DNA of 64,000 nucleotides from Bacteroidota bacterium (GCA_020161355.1 JAIUOF010000003.1:248001-312000), one strand, 5' to 3'; shown: positions 58,101-64,000, counted from the stretch's first letter. The notes: generated by a model not told the origin, from the sequence alone. Translations and numbers: made by a program.

Positions 58101-61100
58101 TCGCTCAAATAGCCTATGTTGACCAACATGATCCTGACAGTACCCCGGGAAATGACAATCCTGCTGAAGATGATCAGGATGAAGTCATCGTCTCGCCAAG
58201 ATCTTCTGATATTTCTTTGGTGAAAATTGTAAATGATGCTCATCCGAATGTAGGTGATACTATCATCTATTCCGTAAAAGTCTATAATGCCGGACCGGAT
58301 ACTGCCACCAATATCGTTGCGGGTGACTTCCTGCCTAACGGACTTACCAACATCAGAAATATATCTGCCTCAGGTACATATGCAGGTGATTCTATCGTTT
58401 GGAATATCGCTTCGATTGTTCCTGCCGACAGCATCGTTCTAACTTATCAGGCTACGGTCGCTGCTCCGGGATTTGGTGTGAATTTCAACAACATCGCCCA
58501 GATTCTCGATGTGGATCAGTATGACCCTAACAGTACACCAAGCAATGATAATCCTGCCGAAAATGACCAGGATGAAGTGACAATCGTTCCTCAGGTCTCT
58601 AATATTACCCTTACCAAATCCGTAAATAATATCAGACCTAATGTGGGTGATGTGGTGACATTTACCATCTCTGTTGCCAATGCCGGACCTGATACCGCCA
58701 CAAGTGTAGCTGTTGAAGATGTATTGCCTAATGGCTTTACCAATATCGTTAACATCAGTAACAGTGGTTTACTTTCCGGTTCAACTATCAACTGGTCTGG
58801 ACTTGCTGTGGCTGCCAACGACACTGTTCTGTTGACTTATCAGGCTACTGTTTTACCGCTTGTTCCTGGTAATAATTTCAACAATATCGCTCAAATAGCG
58901 GATGTTGACCAACATGATCCTGACAGTACCCCGGGAAATGACAACCCTGCTGAAGATGATCAGGATGAAGTCATCGTGTTGCCAAGATTTTCTGATATTT
59001 CTTTGGTGAAAATCGTAAATGATGCTCATCCGAATGTAGGTGATACCATCACTTATACTGTGAAAGTCTATAATGCCGGACCGGATACTGCCACCAATAT
59101 CATCGCTGGTGACTTCCTGCCTAACGGACTTACCAACATCAGAAATATTTCTGCCTCAGGTATTTATGCAGGTGACTCTATTGTCTGGAATATCGCTTCG
59201 ATTGTTCCTGCCGACAGCATCATACTCACTTATCAGGCTACGGTCGCTGCTCCGGGATTTGGCGTAAATTTCAATAATATCGCCCAGATTCTTGATGTGG
59301 ATCAGTATGACCCTAACAGTACGCCGAACAATGACAATCCTGCCGAAAATGACCAGGATGAAGTGACAATCGTTCCGCAGGTCTCCAATATTACCCTTAC
59401 CAAATCGGTAAATAATATCAGACCTAATGTGGGTGATGTGGTGACATTTACCATCTCTGTTGCCAATGCCGGACCGGATACCGCCACAGGTGTAGCTGTT
59501 GAAGATGTATTGCCTAATGGCTTTACCAATATCGTTAACATCAGTAACGGTGGTTTACTTTCCGGTTCAACTATCAACTGGTCTGGTCTTGCTGTGGCTG
59601 CCAACGACACTGTTCTGTTGACTTATCAGGCTACTGTTTTACCGCTTGTTCCTGGTAATAATTTCAACAATATCGCTCAAATAGCCGATGTTGACCAACA
59701 TGATCCTGACAGTACACCGGGAAATGACAATCCTGCTGAAGATGATCAGGATGAAGTCATCGTATCGCCAAGATCTGCTGATATTTCTTTGGTGAAAATT
59801 GTAAATGATGCTCATCCTAATGTGGGTGATACCATCACTTATATTGTAAAAGTCTATAATGCCGGACCGGATACTGCCACTAATATCGTCGCTGGTGACT
59901 TCCTGCCTAACGGACTTTCTAACATCAGAAATATATCCGCCTCAGGTACATATGCGGGTGACTCTATCGTCTGGAATATCGCTTCGATTGTTCCTGCCGA
60001 CAGCATCGTTCTCACTTATCAGGCTACGGTCGCTGCTCCGGGCTTTGGTGTGAATTTCAACAACATTGCCCAGATTCTCGATGTGGATCAGTATGACCCT
60101 AACAGTACACCTAACAATGATAATCCTGCCGAAAATGACCAGGATGAAGTGACAATTATGTCAAAAGTTTCTGATTTGAGTTTGACCAAAGTTGCCGATT
60201 TAACCATTCCAATAGTTGGTGACACGGTAAATTATACAATTACAATCATAAATGCAGGCCCGGATACCGCCACAAATGTGGTCATAAATGACCTGATTCC
60301 TAATGGATTAGGAAGTATCATGAATATCAATAATGGTGGTGTATTAAATATTTCAAATATCAACTGGAATATTGCTTCGATTGCAGCAAACGACACAGTT
60401 TACTTAAATTATTCAGGAATCGTTCAACAACCGGTTTCTGGGGTAACTTATCTCAATACTGCCGAAATTACCAGTTCTGACCAATTTGATCCCAATAGTA
60501 CCCCAGGAAATGGTGTGACCACTGAAGACGATTATGATGAACAAAATCTAACAGTTGATAGCTCTGTACCGGTTGCAAATGCAGGTGCCGATTTCACAAA
60601 AACCTGTATCATCAATCCATCGGGAAGAACTATTGGAGAGGCTGCACAGGTTAATCATTCTTATTCTTGGTACCCATCGGCTGGCTTGAGTGACACCACA
60701 GTTGCTAATCCGGTAGCTAACCCTTTGGTTACTACTACTTACTATGTAACTAAAACCAACCTCAATAATTTATTTTTTGATGTAGATACCATTACAGTTA
60801 CAGTAAATACCGCCATCCCTGCGATCTCTGCAGGTGCTGACTTTACAATAAGCTGTTCACAAAACCCAATGGGTAACTTCATTGGAGAAGTTTCGCAGGC
60901 TGGACATGCTTATACCTGGACACCGGCTTCCGGATTAAGCTCAGCGTCGATTGCCAGACCAATGGCCAGACCTTCGGTTACCACGACTTATTATATGTCA
61001 AAAACCAGAGTTGCCAACGGTTGTATCGCCTATGATACCGTAACAGTAACGGTTGACACACTCAAACCTGTTGCAGCAATTTCCGGAATTGACACTATCA

Positions 61101-63958
61101 CGTGTGCAAATACTGCAGTATTGAGAGTGGCGAGCGGTGGCGTGAGCTATGCCTGGTCTGGTGGACTCGGAACCAATGACTCTGTAAACATCTCAAGTCC
61201 TGGCACATATACTGTTACTGTTACCGCTTCAAATGGCTGTTCTTCAACTGCTTCGGTTGAGGTATTAAGAGACATCACAGCACCGGCAGTAAGTATTTCG
61301 GGCTCAGATACTTTGTTTATCACCGGTCAAACTGTTGCCAGAATTGCCAGTGGAGCCAGCACTTACTCATGGTCTTCAGGACTTGGCACTTCTGACTCTG
61401 TTAATATTTCTGTTCCGGGAGTTTATACAGTAACCGGTACAGCGGCTAACGGATGTACTTCTACAGCAAGCACAATTGTTTTACAGATGATTTATGGATC
61501 TATCGGTGATCAGGTTTGGAGAGATGACAATCAAAATGGCAAATTTGATTTGGGCGAAAATGGGTTGCCAAACGTTAAACTTTATCTGGCTGATACCTCA
61601 GGAGTAATCCTTGATTCAGTATTAACAGATTCAAATGGTAAATATTTGTTTGATAGCCTGGTAGCCGGTGAATATTTAGTAAAAGTTCAGATTCCATCCG
61701 GATTTATTTTTACAAATAATAATTCAGTATCTGCTGATTCCTCTTCAGATTCCGATTTTGACCGCATTACAGGGACCTCTTCAAATGTAACGGTAAGTGC
61801 AGCTTATCCAAGAGGTCACCTCCTTAGAGATAATGATCAAATCGATGCAGGTCTGATTAAAGTTGGAACCATCAGGGATATGGTATGGGAAGATACGAAC
61901 AGAAATGGTATAAAAGATACCCTTGAATCAGGTATTGCGGGGGTTACCGTTAGGATTTTTGATTCTTCTGATAACCTAATATCCAGCAAAATAACAGACT
62001 CAACGGGCAATTTCGAATTTGACAGCCTTACCATCGGACAATATTATGTAAGTTTTGTAAAACCACTCCTTTATGAAGCATTTACACTTAAAAACCAGGG
62101 GCTGGACAGTTCGAAAGACAGTGATGTAAATGTGTTAACAAGCAGAACAGACCTAATCACCATTGAATCTGCAGGGAATTCTGAAATAATCAAACTGGAT
62201 TCAGCTGATGCAGGATTACTAAGATATGAAAAATCTATAATCGGAGATTTTGTATGGAATGATTTGAATGGAAATGGTATTCAAGACCTTGGTGAACCTG
62301 GCCTTGAGAATACCAGAGTAATCTTATCAGGAGTGTCGTATATGGGAAGCATCGTTAATGATACAACATATACCGATATTTCAGGAAATTATACTTTCTC
62401 AAATATAGATCCGGGTACTTATCAAATAAATGTAGCGTTGTCTCCAGGATATGCTTTTGCTCCTGAAAATCAGGAAATAACTGATACACTTGATTCCGAT
62501 ATCATTAATCTATCGGGTGATTCTTCTCCAATTTTGATAACAGGAGGACAAACCTTAACCAATATCGATGCAGCTCAATACCAGTATGCTTCGCTTGGGG
62601 GAATTGTTTGGGATGACCAAAACAGGGATGGTTTGCAGGTATTTGGCGAAAATGCAATGTCAACCATTACAGTGTATCTGAATGGAACAACTGGTAGTGG
62701 AGCTCCCGTGAGTTTAATTACAACCTCAGATGTTAATGGCAACTTTAACTTTGACAGTTTGGCACCGGGGCAATATACTGTTAGTATAAATAAACCTTCG
62801 GGATATGTATATTCTCCTACTGATGCCGGGTCTGATGATAATCTGGATAGTGATATAAATTCTGGCACCGGAAATTCTCCGGTATATACTTTGATGAGTG
62901 GAAACCTGAATAATTCAGTAGGTGTCGGCATTTTTGCACAAATTCCTGAAATAACTTTGATTAAAACCGGAGTTTTATCCGGAAAAGGATATGTAGGAGA
63001 TACTATTCATTATACATTTACCGTCACAAATACCGGAGAAAACACGCTGAGAAACATCAGTATCATGGATAGCCTATTGTTTTCCTCACCGATTACTTTG
63101 AGTCCTGATTCTCTTTTGGTGGGTCAAAGTGGCACTGCTTCAGGCATTTATATTCTGACACCATCTGATATTACCAAAGGATCGGTAAGTAACTCGGCAA
63201 TTGTATATGGTACTGATCCTGAGGGAGATCTTGTTTCTGATATTTCAGATGATAACAATCCTTCAAATCCTGGCCTGAATGACTCGACCATCGTAGTAAT
63301 CCCTAAAGTTGACTTTGCTCTGAGTTCGGTCGTAACAGGCGATTGTCAGGTGCAGGCAGGTGATATCATCACCTATCAGGTAGTTTTAACCCGCCAGGAT
63401 ACCTTATCAATTCCTGCCTCAGTTGTAATCGCTGATAGCCTGCCTGCAAACGTGAGCTTTGTTTCAGCAACAGCTACCAACGGCACCTACAACAATTCCC
63501 TTGGCAGATGGGAGAATCTAACTCTCGCCGCAGGTCAATCTGACACACTTACTATTGCGGCAAGGGTTCTGACACAAATCGGAGGCTTGCTTTGTAATGT
63601 GGCTTACATCGATTCTTCGGAATACAATGATGTAGATTCCAACCCGGGAAATCAGGTAATTACTGAAGATGATTACTCAAAATCATGCAGAAGCTTGCCT
63701 ATTAATATCTGTGTATCTAAAGGCGAAACCACCACCCTTTCTACTTCAGTTGGCCATACCAGTTATCAATGGCAGCGAAACGGAGTGGATATACCAGGTG
63801 CCAATTCCTCAAGCGTGACAATCTCAGTGGCAGGTGACTATACGGTCATCATTGATGGTCAGTCTTGTGTAAGCGGATGTTGCCCAATAATCGTCCAGGA
63901 TAGTTGTTACTGTCCACCAGCGATATGTGTCCCATTGAAAATAACCAAAACTAGATAA
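43181..63958 (+). CDS. Giant exported repeat adhesin-like protein (6,925 aa; DUF11, SdrD_B, 89-aa repeats)
   Basis: Start ATG 43181 (MKKFYFIILTCFLVLNINKS, cleavage after about WAQ); a TTG at 43139 lies in the promoter. Order: DUF11-like region and beta domains (to about residue 700); SdrD_B (about 45330-45720); Ig-like; 16 repeats of 89 aa (residues 936-2359); cadherin/Big_9-like domain; an adhesin head of about 490 residues with TYDHWEDGYE, TEIWGDG and FYDGRDK (about 50550-52030); two Big_9-like domains, each followed by an SdrD_B-like segment; 16 DUF11 domains (54317 to about 60560), each ending in Asp-rich, possibly calcium-binding loops; two PKD-like and two Ig-like modules; four SdrD_B domains (61495-62940); two more DUF11; a Cys-rich tail ending ICVPLKITKTR. 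No classical T9SS C-terminal domain is visible. Likely a surface filament, adhesin or matrix protein. Confidence 0.92.
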   Translation: MKKFYFIILTCFLVLNINKSWAQIALSKSVDHATADPGAPFTYTIQINCPGTSGTCSNVVVTDLLSSNLDFLAASSPTGNVQSVIYNSGTHEVTITMNPTLNGTSDEVQIVAAFKNYTPNGTVVNNTAQGTGGVFSNTVSTTLVNGFEYSWANTIFSFKNAIQEASEGNGVLYTFGWANSSQNYSINSLEFTEVIPAEMRLTIFSPVGFRDASGIFYNIYYKTNLNSSWTLGTGGSYDLSQEYYLSPSDIGVPGGEYITELRFNYLQPIPGGGQFYQWLPNFHEGRILGYILPGTPVGTTVNNCVTASGTMNAVPVNVNSCANVVTSSPTQGFVVENEIENPKSGYLAGDTLTFNLYGGITEVTGLDQINPTVIGLLPPELDYISYTSSEMWGDPFGGTNLQPTFTKIDNYLGTGQTFLRFKYNYTVTRQSDKTGKTFRVQIKAKIKSGVPSGTYQNRSYQTSELGGEVIGSLWWDWYDPALYGTHIDVNNMDGDSFSNDTLQAAFRNFNVVFPSGAGLEAIQYVKGTNDNTYKRYPVSGNSSPGGKADVKLVIKNSGNVALKDIKIIDILPFVGDSGVIDLSARGSQWRPFLIDTIVASVSGIQVFYSTSDKPCRNELTPGIPTPCDAPGWSLTPPSDITTVQSLKFDFGSNVITPGDSIVLQWPMRVPLGTPTAGQTAWNSFGYIATRNDNNSVLLPSEPMKVGIQSTPVNPALIGNFVWYDNNANGIQDEGTANGLNNLRVDLFQKTGANRNPLVDVLVTNTLTSNSGGNPGYYQFSNIPNGNYYVALHLPTHYVGTLANSGGDDNLDSDGSLLVNISGDSLLLSDDIVVTGTESVYLTNDLGIHPICDSPISATASINSPICNGGIANFTGGSVGGTSFSWTGPNGFTSGIQNPTLLNVSASEEGIYTLTVNDGIACSATATVQLTLTPDVSSPVFALGLSSIRCQGANSVTYSATAANSTSIAYSLDATSLAGGNTINATTGQVTYVVGWSGTSTITASASGCNGPAISTHTVTITPTVSSPVFASGATSTRCQGAGSVTYSATAANSTGITYSLDATSLAAGNTINASTGQVTYVGTWSGTSTITASAAGCNGPATSTHTVTITPTVGTPVFALGATSTRCQGAGSVTYTATATNSTGMSYALDATSLAAGNTINTSTGAVTWVAGWTGASVITASATGCNGPVTSNHTVTTNGTVATPVFALGATSIRCQGAGSVTYTATATNSTGISYSLDASTLAAGNTINSSTGIVTYVAGWTGTTTITATASGCNGPAVSTHTVTITPSVTVPVFASGATSTRCQGAGNVTYSASATNSTGITYSLDATSLAGGNTINSSTGQVTYVATWSGTSTITASAAGCNGPRTATHTVTITPTVGTPVFTLGATSTRCQGAGSVTYTANATNATGMSYALDATSLAGGNTINTSTGAVTWVAGWTGTSTITATATGCNGPSSSTHTVTVTGSVEAPIFTLGASSTRCQAAGTITYTATAVNSSGITYSLDLTSRNAGNTINATTGAVTYVAGWFGTSVVTASAAGCNGPVTSNHTITVTPTVGTPTFVSGSSSTRCQGAGTVTYTANATNTTGITYTLDATSLAAGNTINAGTGEVTYVANWSGTSTITASAAGCNGPRTSSHTVTTTPSVETPVFSLGASSERCRGNTNVIYTTTAANNTAITYSLDATSLAAGNTINSSNGRVNYSSTWSGISYITATATGCNGPTMAVHEVTTNNYVTTPVFDLGASSSRCQGLDTLIYSATANFTTGITYSLNAASISAGNTINSLTGEVRFTAGWTGTSTITASAAGCNGPRTATHTVSIIPSVGTPAFTLGNTSSRCQGSGSVIYSATASNNTGITYELDLTSLLAGNTINPTTGEVTYVAGWFGTSEITATATGCNGPKSTTHYATTGQPVEAPIFISGNSSIRCQGAGSVIYAATAVNATSITYSLDLTSRNAGNTINSSTGVVTFVAGWSGSSTVTASAAGCAGPLTATHNITTTPTVGNPVFALGNTSSRCIGVATNTYSATASNSTEIKYYLDNASIVGGNTIDSLTGEVNFAAGWFGTSTITVTAWGCNGPKSANHTITTNQAVLTPVFSLGASSIRCQGNGTTTYQATATYSTGITYSLDATSLAGGNTINASTGAVTFAAGWTGSSTVTATASGCYGPTQQTHVITTTPSVSTPVFILGSNSTRCQGAGNVTYTATATDYTSLSYALDALSISGGNTINATTGEVTFAAGWSGTTRVTATVTGCSGPKSSIHNITVTPTVGLPVFSLGANSTRCQGAGTATYSATATNNTGITYSLDATSLAAGNTINASTGQVSFVGTWTGLSTVTATASGCNGPRSNSHNISTIYIQAFDDNATGLQGSPTIIQVLNNDLGDVDPTKISIASQPNNGFIQIAPNGEITYLPNGNFYGVDQFTYTVCSGGSSSCCSNATVFLQIDETLNDPCSEATKSKLYYLPFPENTNFLRQALWNAGDVSYLSDSVRTVVSIKIPYPGNIITYDHWEDGYESDITIPIQPSTEIWGDGILTNGFAPGYPTDIIPAGGYILIDNHFRYNPRNASQIFYDGRDKLLSSNDIAVSKISGDAGSATGSNTFDVQNVKTNVFDITRFGKFFVVPFGEDNTLGSTSAFKYTGIFVRAKTNGTQVNLDYNADGLVDITSPVLNEGEVWYYGGTASTPGVPADINQANDIKSGAILTSANDFGVDVVFGGIDHYGTRNMALLPGNYYGDTYFSPAHTTNAIAPVYAFFTNNLSTPITIDWTSGSGASGSLVVGGKSYNYLDLNQNAAYRFKSRNGEAYTAVAVFDADAAGSQYDWSFNMIPENRLSTFASVAWAPGSSNGTANYNPVWVTAPTATTLYIKYDGNLASQSATKSPCGIPYDIAVPITALQGYRIFDPNDNDQTGLAVYTCDGTKIAAVWGQDPSVATPGSPGMDVGYVLEPRCLQQLIITNDDLSDTEPDTPVIIEVQNNDYGFLCTPDKYSLTTLGLLQPSNGLVVKNTDGTVTYTPNNGFQGTDTFEYRVCSLEYPSICDIALVTVRVSTCIANTNENLFRGKVFVEASPDDATYNGEIGAEGVQVDLYIDANCNGIIDIGEGITESTVSDIQGKYSFSTKDGSNARDDFDPTAAFNGNDGGLLWNNNWTESGDDASFTTGDIRIMADASSGGMGNAIRLSGPSNGISRSLTFNNTVSALLKFSYRRQSLDRQGESVNVLINGTTVFTINDGQAVGTDVNYTNVYLPITAYNANGVNTLQFITTGSVSTDDYIWIDNVELSFYKNPPICYIAKVNTASSNGAYTPSLLDTQTATFIVLGVCDKDNYLGVIPHLQATDDNAFTTIDNSIDINVLANEAIGKPDTNLVSFTGVSIVPANGTVSVNPDGTIRYIPNPGFFGTDQFEYRVCSLEDPNLCDIALVNVTVSCASSPLTNAVTGTVFIDGNSNGIYGLGESGFVNAQVNLILDQNNNGVPNIGEPVVETALTDSTGYFEFNINPPTNTLSYLDQFNFSGVANQSNGSTNWTTSWVKIGEGGTFSQNNIQIISSTGLQIQSNAGVVSGAYRSLNLNGALSATLSVSYNEQNLDLQVNDYVDLQIANSASPSSWQLLKRFTGADGNQSGTFSIDIDNFISPTTTIRFVTSGSTLMVPGDIVNFDNVRVDYLMPVATNYVVQLKQPIPTGYSLTTPLPSPTGYYPISFTSSGQGACSKDFGLAVTDLAVTKIVDNASPYVGDTVTFTIAATNNGPTAASNVVVSDVVPAGYSIISAAPSKGTWVGNSWNIGNMNNGDTESLLLATRVVPSTGYINIANIAGDQADVFLTNNTDSASTSPTPLIDLALQINASNTNPNVGDIITFTVDLSNADYSPATGITVKSLIPNGFGSITSISDGGIVSGNEVIWNLASLANNSNNLLTYQATVLSPAVGVSYSTVAQVTAAVELDFDSTPNNNIFSEDDQDSVSISPQIADLRLTNQISSILPNVGDVVTYTVTIFNDGPDEATNVQISNLVDNGFNLISNISGGGILAGNNITWSIASLPSGQSRTYTYQATVLPPGPGIGQTNIAQVSASDQYDPDSSPNNNVNTEDDQAEVTALLQGANLSLIKTISDNTPNVGDTVTFTIVLSNSGPDAATNVSVEDVVPNGYSAISAINNAGILTGNTINWNIASISNGSNIILTYDAVVNAPVIGINFTNTAQVTASDQFDPNSTPSNDVPTEDDQYSVTSVPRRADLVLTKNVNNTHPQVGEVILFSIEIQNFGPDSANNVSIKDTIPNGYNNITNISGGGLLSGNVITWNLANIPASQSQTLTYEATVLAPLPGVNFTNIAQVSASDEYDPNSTPNNNNSFENDQDGVTTVPRVANLSLSKQISNINPLAGDIVTFTINVNNAGPDSATNIWVRDSIPNGYTNISNLTGGAILSGSNVDWINAGMASGETKSFTYQATVLQSGSGISHRNVAQIHGVNEYDPNSTPGNGIASEDDQDEVTAVPQQANLSLVKSASTLIPDMGDTVTFYIKIKNTGPFAATNVYVSDSIPNGYSNLMNVSHSGTMVGTNLEWYIANIPNGDSITVSYDIVVAEPDSGINFTNIAQITGMDQFDPNSTPGNNNPTEDDQSQVTLVPTNSNISLVKTVSNSRPNVGDVITFILTLHNDGPDNATGVDVEDIMPNGYANIANISHGGSAAANILHWNNLTIPNGNNLVITYQATVLPIIPGRNYNNIAQLIGLDQHDPNSTPGNDNPAEDDQDEIIVSPRSSDISLVKIVNDAHTNVGDTITYTVKVYNAGPDTATNIVAGDFLPNGLTNIRNISASGTYAGDSIVWNIASIVPADSMVLTYQATVAAPGFGVNFNNIAQILDVDQYDPNSTPNNDNPAENDQDEVTIVPQVSNITLTKSVNNIRPNVGDVVTFTISVANAGPDIATGVAVEDVLPNGFTNIVNISNGGLLSGSTINWSGLAVAANDTVLLTYQATVLPLVPGNNFNNIAQIAYVDQHDPDSTPGNDNPAEDDQDEVIVSPRSSDISLVKIVNDAHPNVGDTIIYSVKVYNAGPDTATNIVAGDFLPNGLTNIRNISASGTYAGDSIVWNIASIVPADSIVLTYQATVAAPGFGVNFNNIAQILDVDQYDPNSTPSNDNPAENDQDEVTIVPQVSNITLTKSVNNIRPNVGDVVTFTISVANAGPDTATSVAVEDVLPNGFTNIVNISNSGLLSGSTINWSGLAVAANDTVLLTYQATVLPLVPGNNFNNIAQIADVDQHDPDSTPGNDNPAEDDQDEVIVLPRFSDISLVKIVNDAHPNVGDTITYTVKVYNAGPDTATNIIAGDFLPNGLTNIRNISASGIYAGDSIVWNIASIVPADSIILTYQATVAAPGFGVNFNNIAQILDVDQYDPNSTPNNDNPAENDQDEVTIVPQVSNITLTKSVNNIRPNVGDVVTFTISVANAGPDTATGVAVEDVLPNGFTNIVNISNGGLLSGSTINWSGLAVAANDTVLLTYQATVLPLVPGNNFNNIAQIADVDQHDPDSTPGNDNPAEDDQDEVIVSPRSADISLVKIVNDAHPNVGDTITYIVKVYNAGPDTATNIVAGDFLPNGLSNIRNISASGTYAGDSIVWNIASIVPADSIVLTYQATVAAPGFGVNFNNIAQILDVDQYDPNSTPNNDNPAENDQDEVTIMSKVSDLSLTKVADLTIPIVGDTVNYTITIINAGPDTATNVVINDLIPNGLGSIMNINNGGVLNISNINWNIASIAANDTVYLNYSGIVQQPVSGVTYLNTAEITSSDQFDPNSTPGNGVTTEDDYDEQNLTVDSSVPVANAGADFTKTCIINPSGRTIGEAAQVNHSYSWYPSAGLSDTTVANPVANPLVTTTYYVTKTNLNNLFFDVDTITVTVNTAIPAISAGADFTISCSQNPMGNFIGEVSQAGHAYTWTPASGLSSASIARPMARPSVTTTYYMSKTRVANGCIAYDTVTVTVDTLKPVAAISGIDTITCANTAVLRVASGGVSYAWSGGLGTNDSVNISSPGTYTVTVTASNGCSSTASVEVLRDITAPAVSISGSDTLFITGQTVARIASGASTYSWSSGLGTSDSVNISVPGVYTVTGTAANGCTSTASTIVLQMIYGSIGDQVWRDDNQNGKFDLGENGLPNVKLYLADTSGVILDSVLTDSNGKYLFDSLVAGEYLVKVQIPSGFIFTNNNSVSADSSSDSDFDRITGTSSNVTVSAAYPRGHLLRDNDQIDAGLIKVGTIRDMVWEDTNRNGIKDTLESGIAGVTVRIFDSSDNLISSKITDSTGNFEFDSLTIGQYYVSFVKPLLYEAFTLKNQGLDSSKDSDVNVLTSRTDLITIESAGNSEIIKLDSADAGLLRYEKSIIGDFVWNDLNGNGIQDLGEPGLENTRVILSGVSYMGSIVNDTTYTDISGNYTFSNIDPGTYQINVALSPGYAFAPENQEITDTLDSDIINLSGDSSPILITGGQTLTNIDAAQYQYASLGGIVWDDQNRDGLQVFGENAMSTITVYLNGTTGSGAPVSLITTSDVNGNFNFDSLAPGQYTVSINKPSGYVYSPTDAGSDDNLDSDINSGTGNSPVYTLMSGNLNNSVGVGIFAQIPEITLIKTGVLSGKGYVGDTIHYTFTVTNTGENTLRNISIMDSLLFSSPITLSPDSLLVGQSGTASGIYILTPSDITKGSVSNSAIVYGTDPEGDLVSDISDDNNPSNPGLNDSTIVVIPKVDFALSSVVTGDCQVQAGDIITYQVVLTRQDTLSIPASVVIADSLPANVSFVSATATNGTYNNSLGRWENLTLAAGQSDTLTIAARVLTQIGGLLCNVAYIDSSEYNDVDSNPGNQVITEDDYSKSCRSLPINICVSKGETTTLSTSVGHTSYQWQRNGVDIPGANSSSVTISVAGDYTVIIDGQSCVSGCCPIIVQDSCYCPPAICVPLKITKTR
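45986..50257 (+). repeat. 16 tandem in-frame repeats of exactly 89 aa (267 bp)
   Basis: Each unit begins PVF.LGASSTRCQGAG and contains SLDATSLAAGNTINASTG, GWSGTSTITA and GCNGP. The two Cys (RCQG and GCNGP) are kept in every unit and may form a disulfide. Unit starts fit 45986 + 267n without an indel (unit 3 at 46520, unit 16 at 49991). The units differ freely at the DNA level, so the array is old or under selection for constant length. Confidence 0.9.
54671..60172 (+). repeat. 14 DUF11 units of exactly 131 aa (393 bp)
   Basis: Unit starts (the DLSLTK-like position) are at 54671, 55064, 55457, 55850, 56243, 56636, 57029, 57422, 57815, 58208, 58601, 58994, 59387 and 59780, all 393 bp apart. 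A first DUF11 at 54317 is shorter (118 aa to the next) and a further one follows at 60173. Each ends with an acidic segment such as DPNSTPGNDNPAEDDQ. Confidence 0.92.
57422..60172 (+). repeat. Recently amplified 786-bp two-domain unit (A-B, 3.5 copies)
   Basis: A units (DISLVKIVNDAH) start at 57422, 58208, 58994 and 59780; B units (NITLTKSVNNIRPNVGD) start at 57815, 58601 and 59387. Copies are nearly identical at DNA level, and codons are more often C-ending than in the flanking DUF11 units. Such a pattern fits recent unequal exchange. Confidence 0.88.
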
Positions 63959-63971
63959 ATAAACTACACTT

Positions 63972-63999
63972 CCCCGGCCCTTGTGTCGGGGATTTTTTT
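63972..63999 (+). terminator. Rho-independent terminator of the giant gene
   Basis: CCCCG, a 10-nt loop, CGGGG, then ATTTTTTT, 14 bp after the stop at 63958. Confidence 0.9.
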
Positions 64000-64000
64000 A

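Noticed and set aside
57805..59610. Regularly spaced antisense open frames (77-102 codons)
   Set aside because: They are antisense images of the 786-bp DUF11 repeat and recur only because the repeat does.

Overview
The window looks like a low-GC chromosome segment from the phylum Bacteroidota, most likely an environmental member of the Cytophagales. The support is a SusC/SusD pair, GLPGLI and OMP_b-brl_3 proteins, DUF4230 and Haem_bd proteins, many -7 boxes of the form TAnnTTTG, few clear Shine-Dalgarno sequences, and very large DUF11/SdrD_B surface proteins. The taxonomic call is inference; no rRNA is present.

Layout. Positions 1-3378 (minus) hold the N-terminal 1,126 residues of a giant DUF11/SdrD_B repeat protein that leaves the window on the left. 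A minus-strand housekeeping run follows: miaA, cmk, a DAO-type FAD oxidoreductase and an Omp85-like barrel with a degenerate peptidase-MA-like domain (3757-8831). Plus-strand genes 8907-12800 encode a DUF4230 protein, an isoprenylcysteine-methyltransferase-like membrane protein, a polytopic membrane protein and an exported protein of unknown function. A GLPGLI protein and its partner outer-membrane barrel lie at 12856-16492.

Positions 16728-24103 form a rhamnose-to-lactate block on the minus strand: bifunctional rhamnulose-1-phosphate aldolase/dehydrogenase, rhaI isomerase, and lutABC for oxidation of L-lactate to pyruvate. Two accessory insertions sit in it. One is a GxxExxY (PD-(D/E)XK-like) gene inside imperfect terminal inverted repeats. 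The other is a two-gene unknown module (58 aa plus 170 aa) whose second gene overlaps lutA by 4 bp. The rhamnose importer rhaT is at 41936-42988; no rhamnulokinase is present. A tRNA-Thr(CGT) with a strong terminator is at 24311-24413, next to an M28 peptidase.

Positions 26357-33559 form a small polysaccharide-utilisation locus: susC, susD, a LamG lipoprotein, a perfect hairpin, then a GH144-like (PF10091) lipoprotein, suggesting beta-1,2-glucan or a related glucan as substrate. Then come a GMC-type dehydrogenase with its Tat-type small subunit, two tandem MORN/TonB-C paralogues, a dienelactone-hydrolase-like protein, a Haem_bd cytochrome-like protein and a Cys-rich sialidase-fold beta-propeller.

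The right third (43181-63958) is one gene of 6,925 codons for an exported surface protein. It carries 16 tandem repeats of exactly 89 aa, an adhesin-like head region, a DUF11 array with units of exactly 131 aa (including a recently amplified 786-bp two-domain unit), four SdrD_B domains and an unusual Cys-rich C-terminus. It has a good sigma-54-type promoter match and a strong terminator. The two DUF11 giants and the two insertions in the rhamnose/lactate block are the most unusual content.
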